The translations under genes were made by a program, and so were the position numbers. Of a stretch of 64,000 nt of DNA, positions 1 through 13,031 are shown one piece after another. Every line of letters begins with the position of its first letter. Position 1 is the stretch's first letter. The notes under the pieces were generated by a model. The model searched no databases, had not been told where the DNA came from, and saw nothing but the letters and a program-made list of their open reading frames with translations. The stretch spans positions 1-64,000 of the forward strand of contig MU404120.1 in assembly GCA_022695795.1 (NCBI GenBank). Reading direction: 5' to 3'. The stretch is from Biscogniauxia marginata. Lineage: Eukaryota > Ascomycota > Sordariomycetes > Xylariales > Xylariaceae.

Positions 1-721
1 CGCTATCCCGTAAGCGCCCGCTTCCCGCCCTACACACGCCCCAGGACCCCCTTCGCGCCTCGCGCCCCCGCGTGGGGCGGGCCCCGCCCCCCCCCCCCCC
101 CCCAGTATAAAACTGGGTATCTGTTGATTTATAGGAAAACAGTGTTATGCGCCTTAGCTTAGTGAGGTTTATATTTCAATTTCAACAACATCTATGATGA
201 TGAGGCCATGGAAATAGCTTATACATATGTGCGTAGCTCAAACATATATATTGTATAATACTAAGATGAAGCAATTATGCAAAATATAAACAAATAACGT
301 GAGTTATAATATATCGGAATACTAATATATACCCCTTCTCTAATCCTCATCTTATGTGAATGTGCTATAATGTGATGCATTCTGTATCACGCGAAGTCGC
401 GGCTACACGCAAGCTTGGCAAACTGGCCCGACTTGGCAGCCCAGGCCGCTTGACATCCCCTTGCTAATAAGTAATGCTAAAGGGAGCGCTCGAAGATTAT
501 CAAGTAGTCCGCTTTTTTTTAACATGTCGCAACTTGTAGACAATACCGAGAGGGCTAAGGAGCCAGAGAATGACAAAGCAGTCCAAATGCAACGGAGGAG
601 GCACATAAATATTTCGATCTTTGAATATGTATGTATTCTAACTCCAAGCATAGGGGCAACATCATATGACCCTCGACTCCGGACAATGCAATTTGGACTC
701 AGTGATAGAGATATGTCTCGC
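1..721. other. Non-coding start of window with poly-C tract
   Basis: No gene is supported here. The first 100 bases are very GC-rich and end in a run of 17 C (87-103). A small inverted repeat (CCCAGT/ACTGGG, 101-117) follows the run. From about 120 the composition turns AT-rich. Positions 121-175 match a segment near 36986 (listed separately). The last part is the 3' flank of the VPS41 gene, which ends at 722. Confidence 0.6.
121..175 (+). repeat. Dispersed repeat copy A
   Basis: This 55-base stretch matches 36986-37044. The core TGTTATGCGCCTTAGCTTA is identical, followed by GTGAGG and TTATATTT in both. Copy B has an extra CCTA between the two halves. Similarity fades outside, so the parent element cannot be named. 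It is probably the edge of a decayed mobile element. Confidence 0.6.
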
Positions 722-3700
722 CTACACGTGGGCACCCTCGACCACCTCCATCTTGAGCTTACATACCGGACAGCCTTTCTCGATGCGATCACGCAGGAGT
801 CTTGCGTGAGTGACTTTGCTGCCGACAAATCTTCCACCCCTGGTACGGTCTTCATCTCCGGCTCCAAAACTGCCTGGGTCTAACGCTTGGCCCGGATGCA
901 GATATTCTAGTAGATGTGTGATATGGAAGACATGTCCACAAGCGAATCCCACCAAAGTTTCTGTCTCCCATTCGGTAAAGGATTCATGACAGCTTGCACA
1001 GTGGCCCGGTTGAGGCTCTCGATGATCATGTTCTGGCTGCGTGTTGTGCGCGTCACCATTTGAACGAGGAACCGCATCCGGCGCCGCCGTAGGCGTGCCT
1101 GTGCCCGTGCCACTCGTGCGTGGCGTCTCATTTGGAGACGAGCTCCTTGCAGCTGAGACGGTCGCCGCATCCTTAACTTCCATATCAATGTGGTCTTCAG
1201 CCCGCACGAGGACATCAAATTTGATCCCTTTACGCTGACCATTACGAAGCTGGCTCTGCGCTGCGGCAACCTCGGACCTCAAGACACGAGCTACACCAGA
1301 CGATATACTATACTGGATCTCGTGTTCCTTCATAATATGCTTCAGACCCTCACGGAGGCCAGGGATTTGGAGACCTTCGGGGATACGGCGAACTAGAGTG
1401 ATAGGGTTAATTGATGTGCCGACCTCTTCGAGCAAACCACGAATGAAACGCGGTTTGTCCATGCTGTAATTTAGGAGATCCTCCCACAAATCGGGGTCAT
1501 CCTGTTCCTTCGCAAACGCGATGGCTTGCGAGACATCTGCGAGCCGATCGATAATGAGGTAAAGTGCTCGCTTCATCTGCCCGGTCTTGGAATATAAGTA
1601 AACGAGTTCGGGGATATAATTGGCATTCTCGCATTCCTGGACCGCCTTTTCAAATACGTATGATGTGGACACCTTGAGGAAGTCCATAAGCAGCTCGCGG
1701 TCGAAGACCGCAAAAATATGCACCGCCATATCGGCAAACTCGTCAACTAGTGATACAGACTCATCAACAGGTCGGTCCCGATACTCTCTCCAGAGACCAC
1801 GGAAATAGAAGTAGAGATAGAGGTTCAAGTTCTTCTGCTCTAGTTGCTTTACCACGATATCGGGCTTGATGAGGCCACGGTATGCTTCGTCAACAAGCAG
1901 GGTGATTGCCTCAGATGTGGCTTCTTCAAGTTCTGCAACGCTCATCCGACTAAGTTGCGCTTCCGGCACCCTAAGCGCGATGAAGCTGGGAACATCATCG
2001 GTAACTGCACCGGCAAGATGATTGTCTCTTATCAACCGCATTGCCGAGTCCGCATCCTGGAGTTTGATGTAGCCTTTCAGGGCATCTCTGTAACGACCGT
2101 CTGCCTCCTGGAGTCGGGCTAAACACTCCATTACGATCCGCCAGTCACGCCCCTTTTCACCATCCTCGACGCTGTCCTCCCGGACATCGCGGAACTTGAG
2201 CTGATTTTCGAGCGCGATGCTGACTTCGTGAACGTTGAAAAGCTCTAGGCCCCAGCGATCGAGCAGTTCTTTGAACCGAGGCTTGTCAGTTCGAATATAG
2301 TGACCGAGCACGACCTCGTACACTGTTCCCGGAATTGGAGGGTGCATGGGTTCCGATGGGATGTAGTTCACGATTTCGTCAAACTTCTTTGCGCCGGCAA
2401 AGTTATAGATCCATTTCTCCCACCGGTCGGGGGTGTTTACCACCCTGGCTATAACCTCGGCAGCCGGTTCCCAGTGCCCATTTTCGACAAGATCTTGGAC
2501 CCATAGCTCGCCGATGCGGCGCTTTTCTTTCTCTGCCGACGTGTTCATGGCACGGAATTGAGAATCTACAGCAGACGATCCATCTTCATAGAAGTCATCG
2601 GGTGCCCACGATCTTCGGTCGGGGGTAGGAGGGGTTAGCTCGGACTTTTCTGACGGTGGATTCATAATATCCGGGTGTTCGTCTAAAAGCTCCCAAGCTT
2701 CTTGATACTTCTGATGGTCCACTAGCCATGTAAGATGATCACTAAGATCTCTCTTAGTAGCGAGTATGCAGTCATACGGGCTGTGTATGAATATTTTCGC
2801 ACCTGGCTTGACAAGATTGGGATGTACCGTATGCGAGGCTGAACGAGGACCGGTTCGAATACTTCCCGAGGTGCTTACCATCCTATGGCCTGAAGCAGCC
2901 TCATTGCTGTCCCTACTCCTAATGCTAGCGCTAGAACTGAACAAGGACCTCGGATTGATCGCAGCATTCCACATGTCTGTGCCCAGTCCAGCCAGAGCTT
3001 CTAGGGCGCCTCTGGAGGCTGCTACCGAGGCGGCCCTATTAGCAGGCAGCACGCCAATATGATAGTCATTAGAGGACAATCGCTCAAAGCGACCGACGGT
3101 GAGGCTATCTTTGTCAACTTCGGCTTGGGAGGTGAGATCGATTAACCTTAGCTCAGGAGGTAGAGCATTTTGGCGACGCTTTATGCCGCCGGACGGTTCG
3201 CTACCGCTCGAACCGATCGACGACTTCGCTTTATGTTGTTTGGCAGATTTGACTTTCTCATCCTTGTCTTCGTCATCCTCATCCGGTTTACAATACGCAA
3301 GTACCAAAAGCAAATTTTGGGTATATAAAGAAATTCCAGAAATAATACAATCCATACGAAGTCTAGAGGTATTAGCATATACGCTGAAGTACCGAATATC
3401 TGGGATACTCACATCTTTACGATCTCAGCTTTCCCGATGGATTTCTCGCCTACGTTTTTGCCTACACCCACAGTCCCTGGGTGGACATGGATGATCCATA
3501 TCGTACCACCCCATCCGACTAGTAGTCGTTCTATTTTCTTGTCGTAATGTTGGGCTTGCTGGGCTAAACTAGTAGCTGCCGGTGACGAGGCTGCCAGGGG
3601 GACTGGTGTCGAGGCTTTCCCTTCTCCATCTTCGCCTTCTATGGCCTGGTCATCTATCCATTCTGCCCGACCTTTCCAGACACCAGCCATCTCTTCCCAC

Positions 3701-4898
3701 TCGTCCGTCTGCGGTCTGTCGATGTGGCCTATCCGCTTCCAGGCATCTTCAGCATCGGCACTATCAAGGTGCAACTTGGAACGCATGATTTTGATGCCGT
3801 GCTCGTTTAGCCATACAACATATCTACCCGACAGAGACCATTTGATTGTGCTAATTGTGCCTTCTCCAGAATGTAGAACTGTGTCCTTGCCTGTGTTTGC
3901 GCCCAACCCGATGCTTCCGAGCCATCCCGACGCCGTTGCCGCTGCTGTGCCGACGGTCGTCGACGTACTGCGCCCTAGAGGAGCACCGACAGTGAGTATC
4001 AGGTTTCCAGCAAGGCCTCCAGAAAGGTATGTTTTGTCATTCTTATAGTCCGGAGACAGGGCCACAGCCTGGACGGGCCGGGCAAAGTTCCGTAGCTGAA
4101 CGTCGCGTAAATCGATGAGGGACTGGACACAGACGTTCCCATCCACAGACGAGGTCCCGATATATATGTTGTTCGAAGGGATATTGGGAACCTGTGGCCC
4201 CTCGCGTGCTTTCCGATGCCCAGGTACGGTTGCCTCGGAATGCCTCGAGGACGGACGGCTAAAAGTCTGAGAGGCTGTTCTGGCTACGGCTTCGGGCTTG
4301 AGGGTCAACGAGAGCGGGGGCGGCGGGTAGGGAGAGATGGATATGCTTGTGACGGAAGCAGAATGGGCATGGTAGACGCGTACGGCCTGGAAGGTAGGAA
4401 GTTGGATGACGTGCTGTCGACCTGTCAGTGTTATACGGGTAGACTATTGAAGCGAGTTCTGTTTACAATGTTGCCGTTGTGAGTACCGATAATCATCTTG
4501 TCGCCGGCGACGAGAAAAGCACTTGTGGCGTCGCCATTCCTGTAGACGGCGTTTAAGTGCGGTGTTAGTCGTGCGTACTTTAGTTTTGGCTCGTCTTCCT
4601 CGTCCTCCTCTTCTTCTTCCTCTTCTTCATCAACCCCCTCGTCTTGGTCATCACCGTCGTCTTCGCCATCACCTTCGTCCTCGTCCTCGTTCTCTTCCTC
4701 GTCCTCATCGTTATCATCAGGTTCGACATGTCCCTCCGCACCAGCGGCGCTACCAGCTGCATCTCCGCTTTGGTTAGGCACGTCGGGCTGGAGATGTTCT
4801 TCGTCCTTACTCGTGACGGTGCTCGGTTCGTGCGGATCGTTCCCATGGGCAATGGCATTGGTGTTCTCTTGGCCCGGGTCGGGCTGTGCTTCTGTCAT
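722..4898 (-). CDS. VPS41: Vacuolar protein sorting protein 41 (HOPS subunit)
   Basis: This gene encodes Vps41, a subunit of the HOPS tethering complex that acts with Rab7/Ypt7 in vesicle fusion at the vacuole. Three exons are read on the minus strand: 4898-4467, 4413-3413 and 3362-722. They are separated by introns of 53 bp (4414-4466) and 50 bp (3363-3412) with GTAAAC and GTGAGT donors, and the join is in frame to give about 1357 aa. Residues 1 to about 100 are a very acidic, low-complexity Asp/Glu tail. A WD40-type region follows in the first third, then a long alpha-solenoid (clathrin heavy-chain repeat) region. The C-terminus is a RING-H2 finger starting near residue 1266, with CASC, CGHVFH and CPVC ligands all present. 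The gene is divergent from APC1 across a 588-bp spacer. The family call is firm; exact intron ends are inferred from splice consensus and phase. Confidence 0.95.
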
Positions 4899-5486
4899 GA
4901 CAGGCGACTAGTAGCAGATGCTCGCATAGTGAGACTCTGGACGCGAAGATGGGGAACGGTGATGGGGATGAGGATAGCGCGCGTCCGGAGTATGTATGTA
5001 GTAGGTATCATTCGTTGTCCGTTGGGTTATGTGGATAGACCTGCGAGCTTGGAGCTGTCCGGAGCTGCTGCAGGATGATGCATGGCTGATGATGATAGGG
5101 TGAGAGTGCCGAGCTACGTCAGAGCTGCAGACCGAGAATATACAACTTTAGGTACCTAACCTAACCTAAATGTCATGCGCGACATGCTGCACTGTGTTCG
5201 CACTGTATTTATTGACGTGGTAGGGGCTGACGTGGGCTGTTAGTGGTCCCTCGCAGCCTTGCAGGTCCCTAACCTAACTTCGCCCTAGAACGCCCCCGCC
5301 AAACTACAGAAACCCCGGCTCCATCAAAAATCAACAACAGCCTTGCGTCTCTCACGCCTCCAAGACAAAACAGATCTTGCGCACATGTAGCCGGTATAAA
5401 AACACGAGGGCCCGGAGTCACGTCGACAATTGCTCCATCTACAATCAGAGAGGCCTTCCACCTTCAATGTATCTGGGTTGGTCGAC
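4899..5486. promoter_or_regulatory. Divergent promoter region VPS41/APC1
   Basis: This 588-bp spacer lies between two divergent start codons and must hold both promoters. It carries clustered CCTAACCTAACC-like repeats (about 5150-5170 and 5268-5278) and GGTACCTAA. Similar TACCTA/CCTAA motifs recur in front of other genes in the window, for example at 19240 and 39118. A TATA-like TATAAAAA lies near 5396. Confidence 0.6.
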
Positions 5487-8400
5487 ATGGCATCGGTGAC
5501 GTCCCTCGGCCTGCATCAACCGACTGCTCTCCAGTATGCTATTCAAGAACAGCTTCTACCGGAGAACCCTCCCAGTTCGTCTTATGAATGGGAGATAACT
5601 GTTGATCAGGCCGCCGACTGTGACGGCGAGGACGAGTTGCTGGTCACCAAGGATTCTGTAATATGGTCTAGAGGCTGCATCTTCCGCAAATGCTTTGGCT
5701 TCAAGCTGGAGAAGGAGCCCATCACACAGGCCCTGTTGACATATTTCCCCAGCTCCGAGAATGACACGGATTCTAAGGCACATGGGTCTGAGAATGCTTC
5801 CCGCGTCATGTCAAAGGCTTTGGTAGTCCTGCTCAAGACCCAAGCCCACATCTATTTCCTTGACGGCACAAGCCATGTCGTGCATATGCCCTTCGAAGTC
5901 GAATCTGCCTGTGCCGCCCCTCAAGGTTTGATTATACAACGAAAACAACGGCTCGACAGTAGTGTCACATCGAGTCTCAAGTTCCCCAAAGTCCCTCCAA
6001 ATTCCTTTATATCCAACCAACTCTCCCCCGTGTCCACTCGAAACTCTCAACTATCCACCTTCACGACCGAAACGCTTGGCAAGCCAAGGGCGTTGCCGTT
6101 ACGGCTAAGCCCCAACTTTGATAACATATGGGATGCACCCGAGAAGAACGACTCGACTTGGCCGCGACTGGTCACCCTCACAGACCCCCTGCTGGAACTG
6201 GGCCTTGTAGTTACGCAACCTGACAAGTCTACTAAGCAGAAAACTCAAAAAGGTTCTGGTAGATTGCCCCATTTCCTCGATCGAGCAGAGGAGATACTTC
6301 ATGTAGAAGCAATTCCCTCGAGCGGGACGCCCGCCGAGACGAGGAACGGAAAGCTTGTCCTTGCTGTTACCGTGAATAGAGAGAACTCCATGTATACAGT
6401 GTGGAGGCTCTCTTACATCCATAATGAGGATCCTTTCATTGGAGGACGTAAAAGGTCAAACAGAAAACCGGGCCCGCGTCGCAGTTCCATGCAGCCTGGC
6501 CTACCCAGCGGTGCTACCACCCCCCTACAGACCAATTTCAAGGAGAGCTTCGGTGCCCCTCTGCCTGGGAAGCGTCCAAGAAAAAGCGAGAAAATTGAAA
6601 GAAATGACAGAGCCCTCGAAAAGCTCGAATCATCACTAGGTATCGACAAGGAGTCAGGGGTAACTCGCCGGACTTCACGGCGTGTGAGCTCCATGCTCGC
6701 CAGGGCCGATCTTTCTGCTTCGCAAGACCGGGCTGGATTCGTCGAGCAGGCGCAGATTGCAGGCATTGCTAATACGAGAAGAGATACTTCACATGGCAGC
6801 CAGCGAAATCGCACCAGTGGCGTCTTCTCTGGACCGAGCTTCAGCGGAAGTATCAACTATCCTGGCAATACCCTCGGTAGCTTCTTAGAGGCACCCGTCG
6901 ATACCCTATTAGAAGAATTGCGAGCCGGTGGTGACTTTGAGGGATTTCATACCATGGGTCTTGATGATCACGATTTCGATGGGCTTGCACAAGAGGTTTT
7001 GTTCACAAAGATCCACAGCATTCCCGTCGATAACAGCAATGTCAGATATTCGCTGTCAAAACAGCCAGCTCGGAAACAGTGCAAAGTATTCTGTGTCTGC
7101 GGACCCCAGGTCGCCGTGGACGACCACGAAAGACAGCAGGTCTTGGTGGGTATTCAGGACCCAATGGAAAAGCGCCTTCAGCTTCTCACCCTACACCTGC
7201 AATCAAGTAAGAGTTTGCCAGGCGCGTCTGTGCCTGAGAAGACGGTCGTGACCTTTGGACAACTTAAGAAAGCTCAAAATGTCATTGATTCGAGCAAGAT
7301 CGTTGATGGAAATATTTCCATGATCTTAATCTTATCACAAGCCAACAATGGCCAGCGTGAGCTTAGCATCCAAGCACCATGGAGTCCATTCACACCGGTG
7401 TCTTTCCCACAGAAGCTCTCGCTTGCAAATCTACGTAGCCTCGACTACCGTGGCAGCCTCATCAACCGCGAAGTTGGCATTAGGAGAGCCGTAACCCCGG
7501 AGGTTGGAGAGATTGCGGGCATGCGTCATCCAAAGCTACATGGCATCGTCGACATCGTAGATGGGGACACTCAACAACTCCATCAGATACGCATCCAACT
7601 CCAGCCTGTGTCCCCCCAGGTCCTGAAGATCCTTGATGTAATCCGATCTGTTATACCAACATCGTTCGGAGACAACCTCATGGCTGGATGGTGGGATATT
7701 CTCGCATGGCTTCGTCAGCAAGATGTAGGTGTTGTTGACATTGAGTGGTCAGCCGTCGTCATACAGATAATGTCAATGTATCTTGCCCTGGGCGTAGTCA
7801 ATGCAGCTGCTCTCGTGGACCAGGCGCCCAAAAGGAGGTCTCGAGCCTTTCTGAGATCAAGTAGTGGCGCACAGATCGATCTCGCTGATTGGGAAGCAAT
7901 GAACATATACGAGACACCAGGCTCCTTGACACACCCCCCTTGGGCAGAGAACAAGGCTTGGCAATGGATGATGGAAGAGGATGATTCTGATATATTCATG
8001 TTCCAACCAAACGCCAATAAGCACGCTTCTGATTTTCTCATATCGCACATGAAGCATTCGCTGGTGTACGTCTCTAGCGGTAGAGATGCGGTGTCCAGCC
8101 ACCAAAGCTATTTACCAACTGCCCCGGGAACTGACAGCACGAGTCAAATGCGACATGCTCAAGACATTTTCCTTGCATTACACCTTTTGCTTGAGGAACA
8201 AAAACTAAGCATTACATCTCCTCATACTACGTCACCAGGTTCGACGGACCTACGGGCAGTATTATCCCGAATCGCATTCTGGATGAAGTGGCCTACATGG
8301 ACCAGCCTGTATGAACTAGAGATGCCTCTAGATTGGCCAGAAACCCATACAGAGCTGGAGACTGTCATAATCTCTCTATTACCTCCCGAGCCAAACTATT

Positions 8401-11379
8401 GGGGAGTCTTTGACTGGATACAGGCGAACTTATCTCGGGAATCCAGGTCTCCTTTACCAATGCCAATACTTAGCTCGTCCATCAGCTGCTCAAACATTCC
8501 GCGCATAATAATGTTCGATAATCTTTTCAGGAAACTTAGTCTACGAAGCCATTCGCCAACCGACTATGTTGAAGCAATATACGAAAGTGGCATCACCCTA
8601 GTTGTGTTAGAATCCCTACCCGAATCCGTGCTTGTTCCTCTTCAAGATGCCATTTCACAATGTCAAGCAAGCCCGCCTCCAGGATGGTCGAAAGAAATGT
8701 TGGAGTTGGTCAATAGGAATGATGTTGGTTCAATTCTATCTCAATCAAACCATTCTTACCTTCATCCGGCGAATCTACTTGTGAGTTCTTCCCACCGAAT
8801 CCTCTATTCAGTATGTTAACTTGACCTAGGCACCCACACATAATGCTTCCTGGGACTTCAACTCTCTATGTCAGAATGTCATGGATTTCAATGATGCGCC
8901 GGCTGATGATGTAGCGGAAAGTGATAAGCAAGCGGTGATTCGCGCCATCTTCAAAGAAGACCGCCGCCTCGATGAGACAAAGATGATGTTGAACACCACC
9001 AAGTCACGCTCTGTACGTCTCGACCCGCTCCCCGAATGGACGGAGCCAATGTATCTTGAGCAACAGAAAGAGTTAGTCACGAGGCTTGCTACGAATACCT
9101 TGTCCATCCCCGCTGGTCGCGGGCTGATGAATTATGGACTCCGCTTCCCACTGCTCACGCAGAAATTTTACATAAATGGTTTTGTGCTCAATTGCACTGT
9201 GAAGCCAAATAATGTGACCGTCGGTGTTGATAAGACGCTCTTCACAGAAGAAAAAATAGCGTGGGCTTTCTTCCACTCGGGCGTAGCGGGTGGGTTATCC
9301 ATCTCTCGCCAGGCAAAGGGAATAGACACGTCTTGGATTCTCTACAATAAGCCCGGAAATGACCTCAATAACCGACACGCTGGGTTTCTTCTAGCGTTAG
9401 GTCTCAATGGGCACCTCAAAGGCGTAGCAAAGTGGGTTGCGTTCAAGTACCTGACACCCAAGCACACTATGACTTCTATTGGACTCCTCTTGGGATTGGC
9501 AGCGTCATATCTCGGGACCATGGACTCGCTGATTACTCGCTTGCTGTCAGTTCATGTCACCCGCATGCTTCCACGAGGCGCAGCTGAACTAAACCTATCG
9601 CCACTTACACAGACGACTGGGATAATGGGAATTGGCTTGCTTTACTGTAACAGTCAGCATCGCCGGATGAGCGAGATAATGATGTCCGAAATTGAGCACA
9701 TCGAATCGGAGGATGACGAGGAGCCGCTGCGTAGCGAATGTTACCGGCTTGCGGCAGGCTTTGCCCTAGGTTTTATCAACCTAGGTAAAGGCACCGACCT
9801 GAAGGGTCTTCACGATATGCGTATTACGGAAAAGCTGTTGACCCTAGCTTCAACTACAAAGAAGGTAGAGCACGTGCATATCTTGGATAGATCAAGCGCT
9901 GCGGCAGTCGTGGCTATTGCCCTCATATACATGAAGTCGGAAGACCACATAGTTGCGCGAAAGATCGACGTCCCAGACGCAATCCTGCAATTCGACTACA
10001 TCCGTCCTGATATCCTCCTACTACGGACAGTAGCAAAACACCTAATCCTATGGTCTGAAATCGTCCCAAGCCATGAATGGGTTCGCAAGAATCTCCCCCG
10101 GCGGTACCATTCGAGGGTGCATCCCCCTACACAACCGTTTGATCACTCATCTCGAGGCCCGCTTAACTCCACTCACCTACCTTTCCTCACGATATTAGCC
10201 GGTCTCTGTTTCTCCATGGCACTGCGGTTCGCGGGTTCGGGGAACCTGACTGTTCGTGACCTTCTCCTCTCTTACCTTCACAGATATTACGGCCTGTGCC
10301 GAACACCTCGCCCCAAGGCTAGTTTTGACGAAAGGTGTGTCCAGGTCACTGCTCGCATGTGCCTAGATGTTGCCGCGTTATCGTGTGCGACCGTTATGGC
10401 TGGAACTTGCGATCTGAAAGTTCTTCGCATTCTCCGATCTCTGCACGGACGAAATGACTCTGAGACCACGTACGGTTCTCATATGGCTACACACATGGCC
10501 ATTGGCGTTCTGTCATTAGGCTGTGGAACACAGACATTTAGCACCTCCAATCTAGCGATCGCTTCGCTGCTAGTTGCTTTCTACCCTGTCTTCCCAGATA
10601 CAGTGCAAGACAACAAGAGCCATCTCCAGGCGTTCCGGCATTTCTGGGTATTGGCTACCGATCCTCGATGTCTCGTGACCAAAGACGTAGCAACAAACAT
10701 GCCAGTTAGTGTGCCAATATGTATCCGTCTAAAGAACTCATCATCGATAAAAGAAGAACTACGCACAACACCATGCCTTCTACCTCCTTTGAACGAAATC
10801 TCGAATCTGCGGACACAATCGCCAGAGTTCTGGAACCTTGAGCTAGATTTCAAGGCCCACCCCGAGTACGCAGATGCTTTCAAACGGACACAAGCATTGT
10901 ACCTTCGCAGACGACCTGTTAGCGACAGTCCGTTCGCCGCAACTATCCTCGCGCTTGGCCGCCAGGACAGCGTCACCGCAGGTGCGTCTCCACAGAGCGG
11001 ATCCCAGCCACTCGAATGGCTCTTCGAAAACGTCCCCTCCCTACAGAAGCTCACCCACGCTGAGCGAGGGATCGTTCTCGACCGCAACATCGGCGGCCCA
11101 GATGTGGGTGATAGTGCGGCCAACGTTGTTGATGTCCGCCTCATCCTCGAGGAAAGCGTCAGAAACGGGAGGCGTGACGATTTGCTAGGGCTACGCGTGT
11201 TATTTGATTGGGTCGAGTGGAGAGCAAGGAAGGCGCAGGAGAATCAGAAGCGCGACAATCATGGAGAGGATGGGGATAGTAAGGAGACGGATGTGATTAG
11301 CTGGGCGGGAGACGGATGGTTGAGGGAGAGTATCATCGAGAGCTTGAAGGGCGGCGTTTGGCTTGCTGGTAGGGAGTAG
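5487..11379 (+). CDS. APC1: Anaphase-promoting complex subunit 1 (BimE/Apc1)
   Basis: Apc1 is the largest scaffold subunit of the APC/C ubiquitin ligase, which drives the metaphase-anaphase transition and mitotic exit. Two exons, 5487-8780 and 8830-11379, are joined across a 49-bp intron (GTGAGT donor, TTAACTTGACCTAG acceptor) in phase 0, giving 1947 aa, a normal length for the family. The ATG at 5487 (MASVTSLGLHQP) was chosen because the reading frame upstream has no ATG and this N-terminus fits fungal homologues. The N-terminal half is beta-propeller-like with a long disordered basic/Ser insert (about residues 320-460). The C-terminal half contains proteasome/cyclosome (PC) repeats, visible from about residue 1281 (HAGFLLALG, TTGIMGIGLLY, AAGFALGFINLG). 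The gene is convergent with the kinase gene at 12201. Confidence 0.96.
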
Positions 11380-12200
11380 ACTTCGCTGTGAGCATGTTAG
11401 AACATGTCCCCAAGGTGTGGGACTTTTAAAAAGTCATTCCTAGAAAATTTTGTGTCGGGTGGGAATGAGACATGACATGATATTTTATGCATCTACGGCG
11501 TTGAGAGCCGGGTCGGAGGATACATCGTGGTGAAAAGTGTGTATATCATGCTCGATCAACAGAGGCGACGGATAAAATGTAAATGATCTTTATAATACAT
11601 GATAGCGTATGATATCATCTGCGGGTTATTATGAGGTTTGCCTATATGTTTGTAATTGCTAGACACAAAAGACTGACGACTGAGAGCAAGATACACTTTG
11701 GGGAATTCCTGGGTTGGTTGTGTGGGACCCTATCGTTGCTGTACTATTAAAGGTTTCATTCGGTTCTGGTTTAATAGTGATTTATGAGCTCGTATTATTT
11801 GCAACTCAGATGAGATACTATATACGTTACGGCTTTGAGGACAGTGGAGCGCTGTTATAAGGGTTACACTTATTATGGCAATGTTAATAATCCTTCCTCT
11901 TAGTTATAGAGGTTTATATGTATATATTAGTTAAGCTAATAGTCGAGTGTCTAGGTATCTACGTATATATACTTGTATAAACTTTGTTAAGAGGCTTATA
12001 TAGGTAAAGTTAACAATATAATTTATAGCTGTATGTTGTCATTTTACTGGCAGCCATTTTCTACCTGCGGGACAAAATCAGAGGTTAAACGCTTATAAGA
12101 TTACCTAGGTATGTAAGGGAGAAGCGGACACCAGCGGTTCGAGACCGAGAGTTCAAAGTCGCAAGGCTAAAGAAAAGCACTACATGGCAGTGTGAAATAT
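11380..12200. other. Intergenic spacer, convergent genes
   Basis: This AT-rich spacer separates the 3' ends of APC1 and the kinase gene. No coding frame of note was seen. It should contain both polyadenylation regions. Confidence 0.6.
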
Positions 12201-13031
12201 CTAGGTCTCCGCAAGACTATCCTTCTGGATAGCTTGCAGCACATCTTCTGCACTCTTGAGGTCGCCTGTCCAGCAGCCCCTGATCGCATTCCCGCATTTC
12301 AATGCCTCGACATCCGGAAACTCCTTCCGTTCATATTTCGCCGTAACTTCGTCATCTGACAGGTCTTTGTATGGCTCGCGGCCTGTCATTATATAGTACA
12401 TAACCGAACCCAACGCGAAAAGGTCGGTCCTTGCGTTGGGAGGATCCCGCCAGTCTCTCGGGAGGAAGAACCGTGTGCTTTCCATGGCTCCGCCGTCTAA
12501 GCTCCCGAACAGCGATCCGGCAAAATCGCAGAGCTGGGCGTCGAGCTGTTCGTCCAGGAGAAAATTGTTGGGGTGGATATCGCAGTGGACAACGCCTTTC
12601 GAGTGAATGAATGCAAGCGCCTCCGCTGCTTGCGCCACCCACTTCTGCCGAAGCTGCAGAGAAATGTCATCGTGCTCGTGCTCCGATATATAGCTACGGA
12701 TGTCGCCATTGGCGGCCCGCTGGAGGAGGATCCCGTGTTCATGTTTGCCCAGGTATTTGACGATTCTGTCGTGCTGCCCCAGTGCCGAAAGAATGGAATT
12801 TTCTACGTTGAGACTGTTGTGCGCATGGCGGTCTTCCCTGTCCCATACGTACTTGAGCAGCGTTCCGTCTGGAAGAAGCCCTAGACGTGCGGTGTTTCCG
12901 CCGGCGAAGAACTCTGTCACTCCTGGAGGATACCAAGGCTCAAGGTATCTAACCTTGACCATTGGATTGGCCGGATCAACGTGGTATTTGCCATCTCTTG
13001 GCACCGATGTGCCGTCACTATACACGGCCAT
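12201..13031 (-). CDS. Small protein kinase-like protein
   Basis: A single-exon gene of 276 aa that is essentially one protein-kinase domain. The likely ATP-anchoring lysine is K60 (LLKYVW) and the helix-C glutamate is near E77. The catalytic loop is HCDIHPNNF at 149-157, with D151 and N156 present and HRD changed to HCD. The metal-binding motif is DFAG at 169-172, so the usual DFG glycine is alanine. An acidic/aromatic stretch SVMYYIMTGREPY corresponds to subdomain IX. No clear glycine-rich loop is visible (GGNTARLG at 44-51 may replace it). Such short HCD kinases are common as fungus-specific, function-unknown genes. Activity is plausible but unproven. The ATG at 13031 is the first in frame. 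Confidence 0.85.
   Translation of the reverse strand: MAVYSDGTSVPRDGKYHVDPANPMVKVRYLEPWYPPGVTEFFAGGNTARLGLLPDGTLLKYVWDREDRHAHNSLNVENSILSALGQHDRIVKYLGKHEHGILLQRAANGDIRSYISEHEHDDISLQLRQKWVAQAAEALAFIHSKGVVHCDIHPNNFLLDEQLDAQLCDFAGSLFGSLDGGAMESTRFFLPRDWRDPPNARTDLFALGSVMYYIMTGREPYKDLSDDEVTAKYERKEFPDVEALKCGNAIRGCWTGDLKSAEDVLQAIQKDSLAET

Noticed and set aside
461..867. Overlapping open frames on both strands at the 3' end of VPS41.
   Set aside because: They overlap the VPS41 RING-coding end and its 3' flank, show no family resemblance and have odd composition.
5150..5172. CCTAACCTAA run as an interstitial telomere.
   Set aside because: The unit is CCTAA, not CCCTAA, is only two to three copies long and occurs in several promoters.
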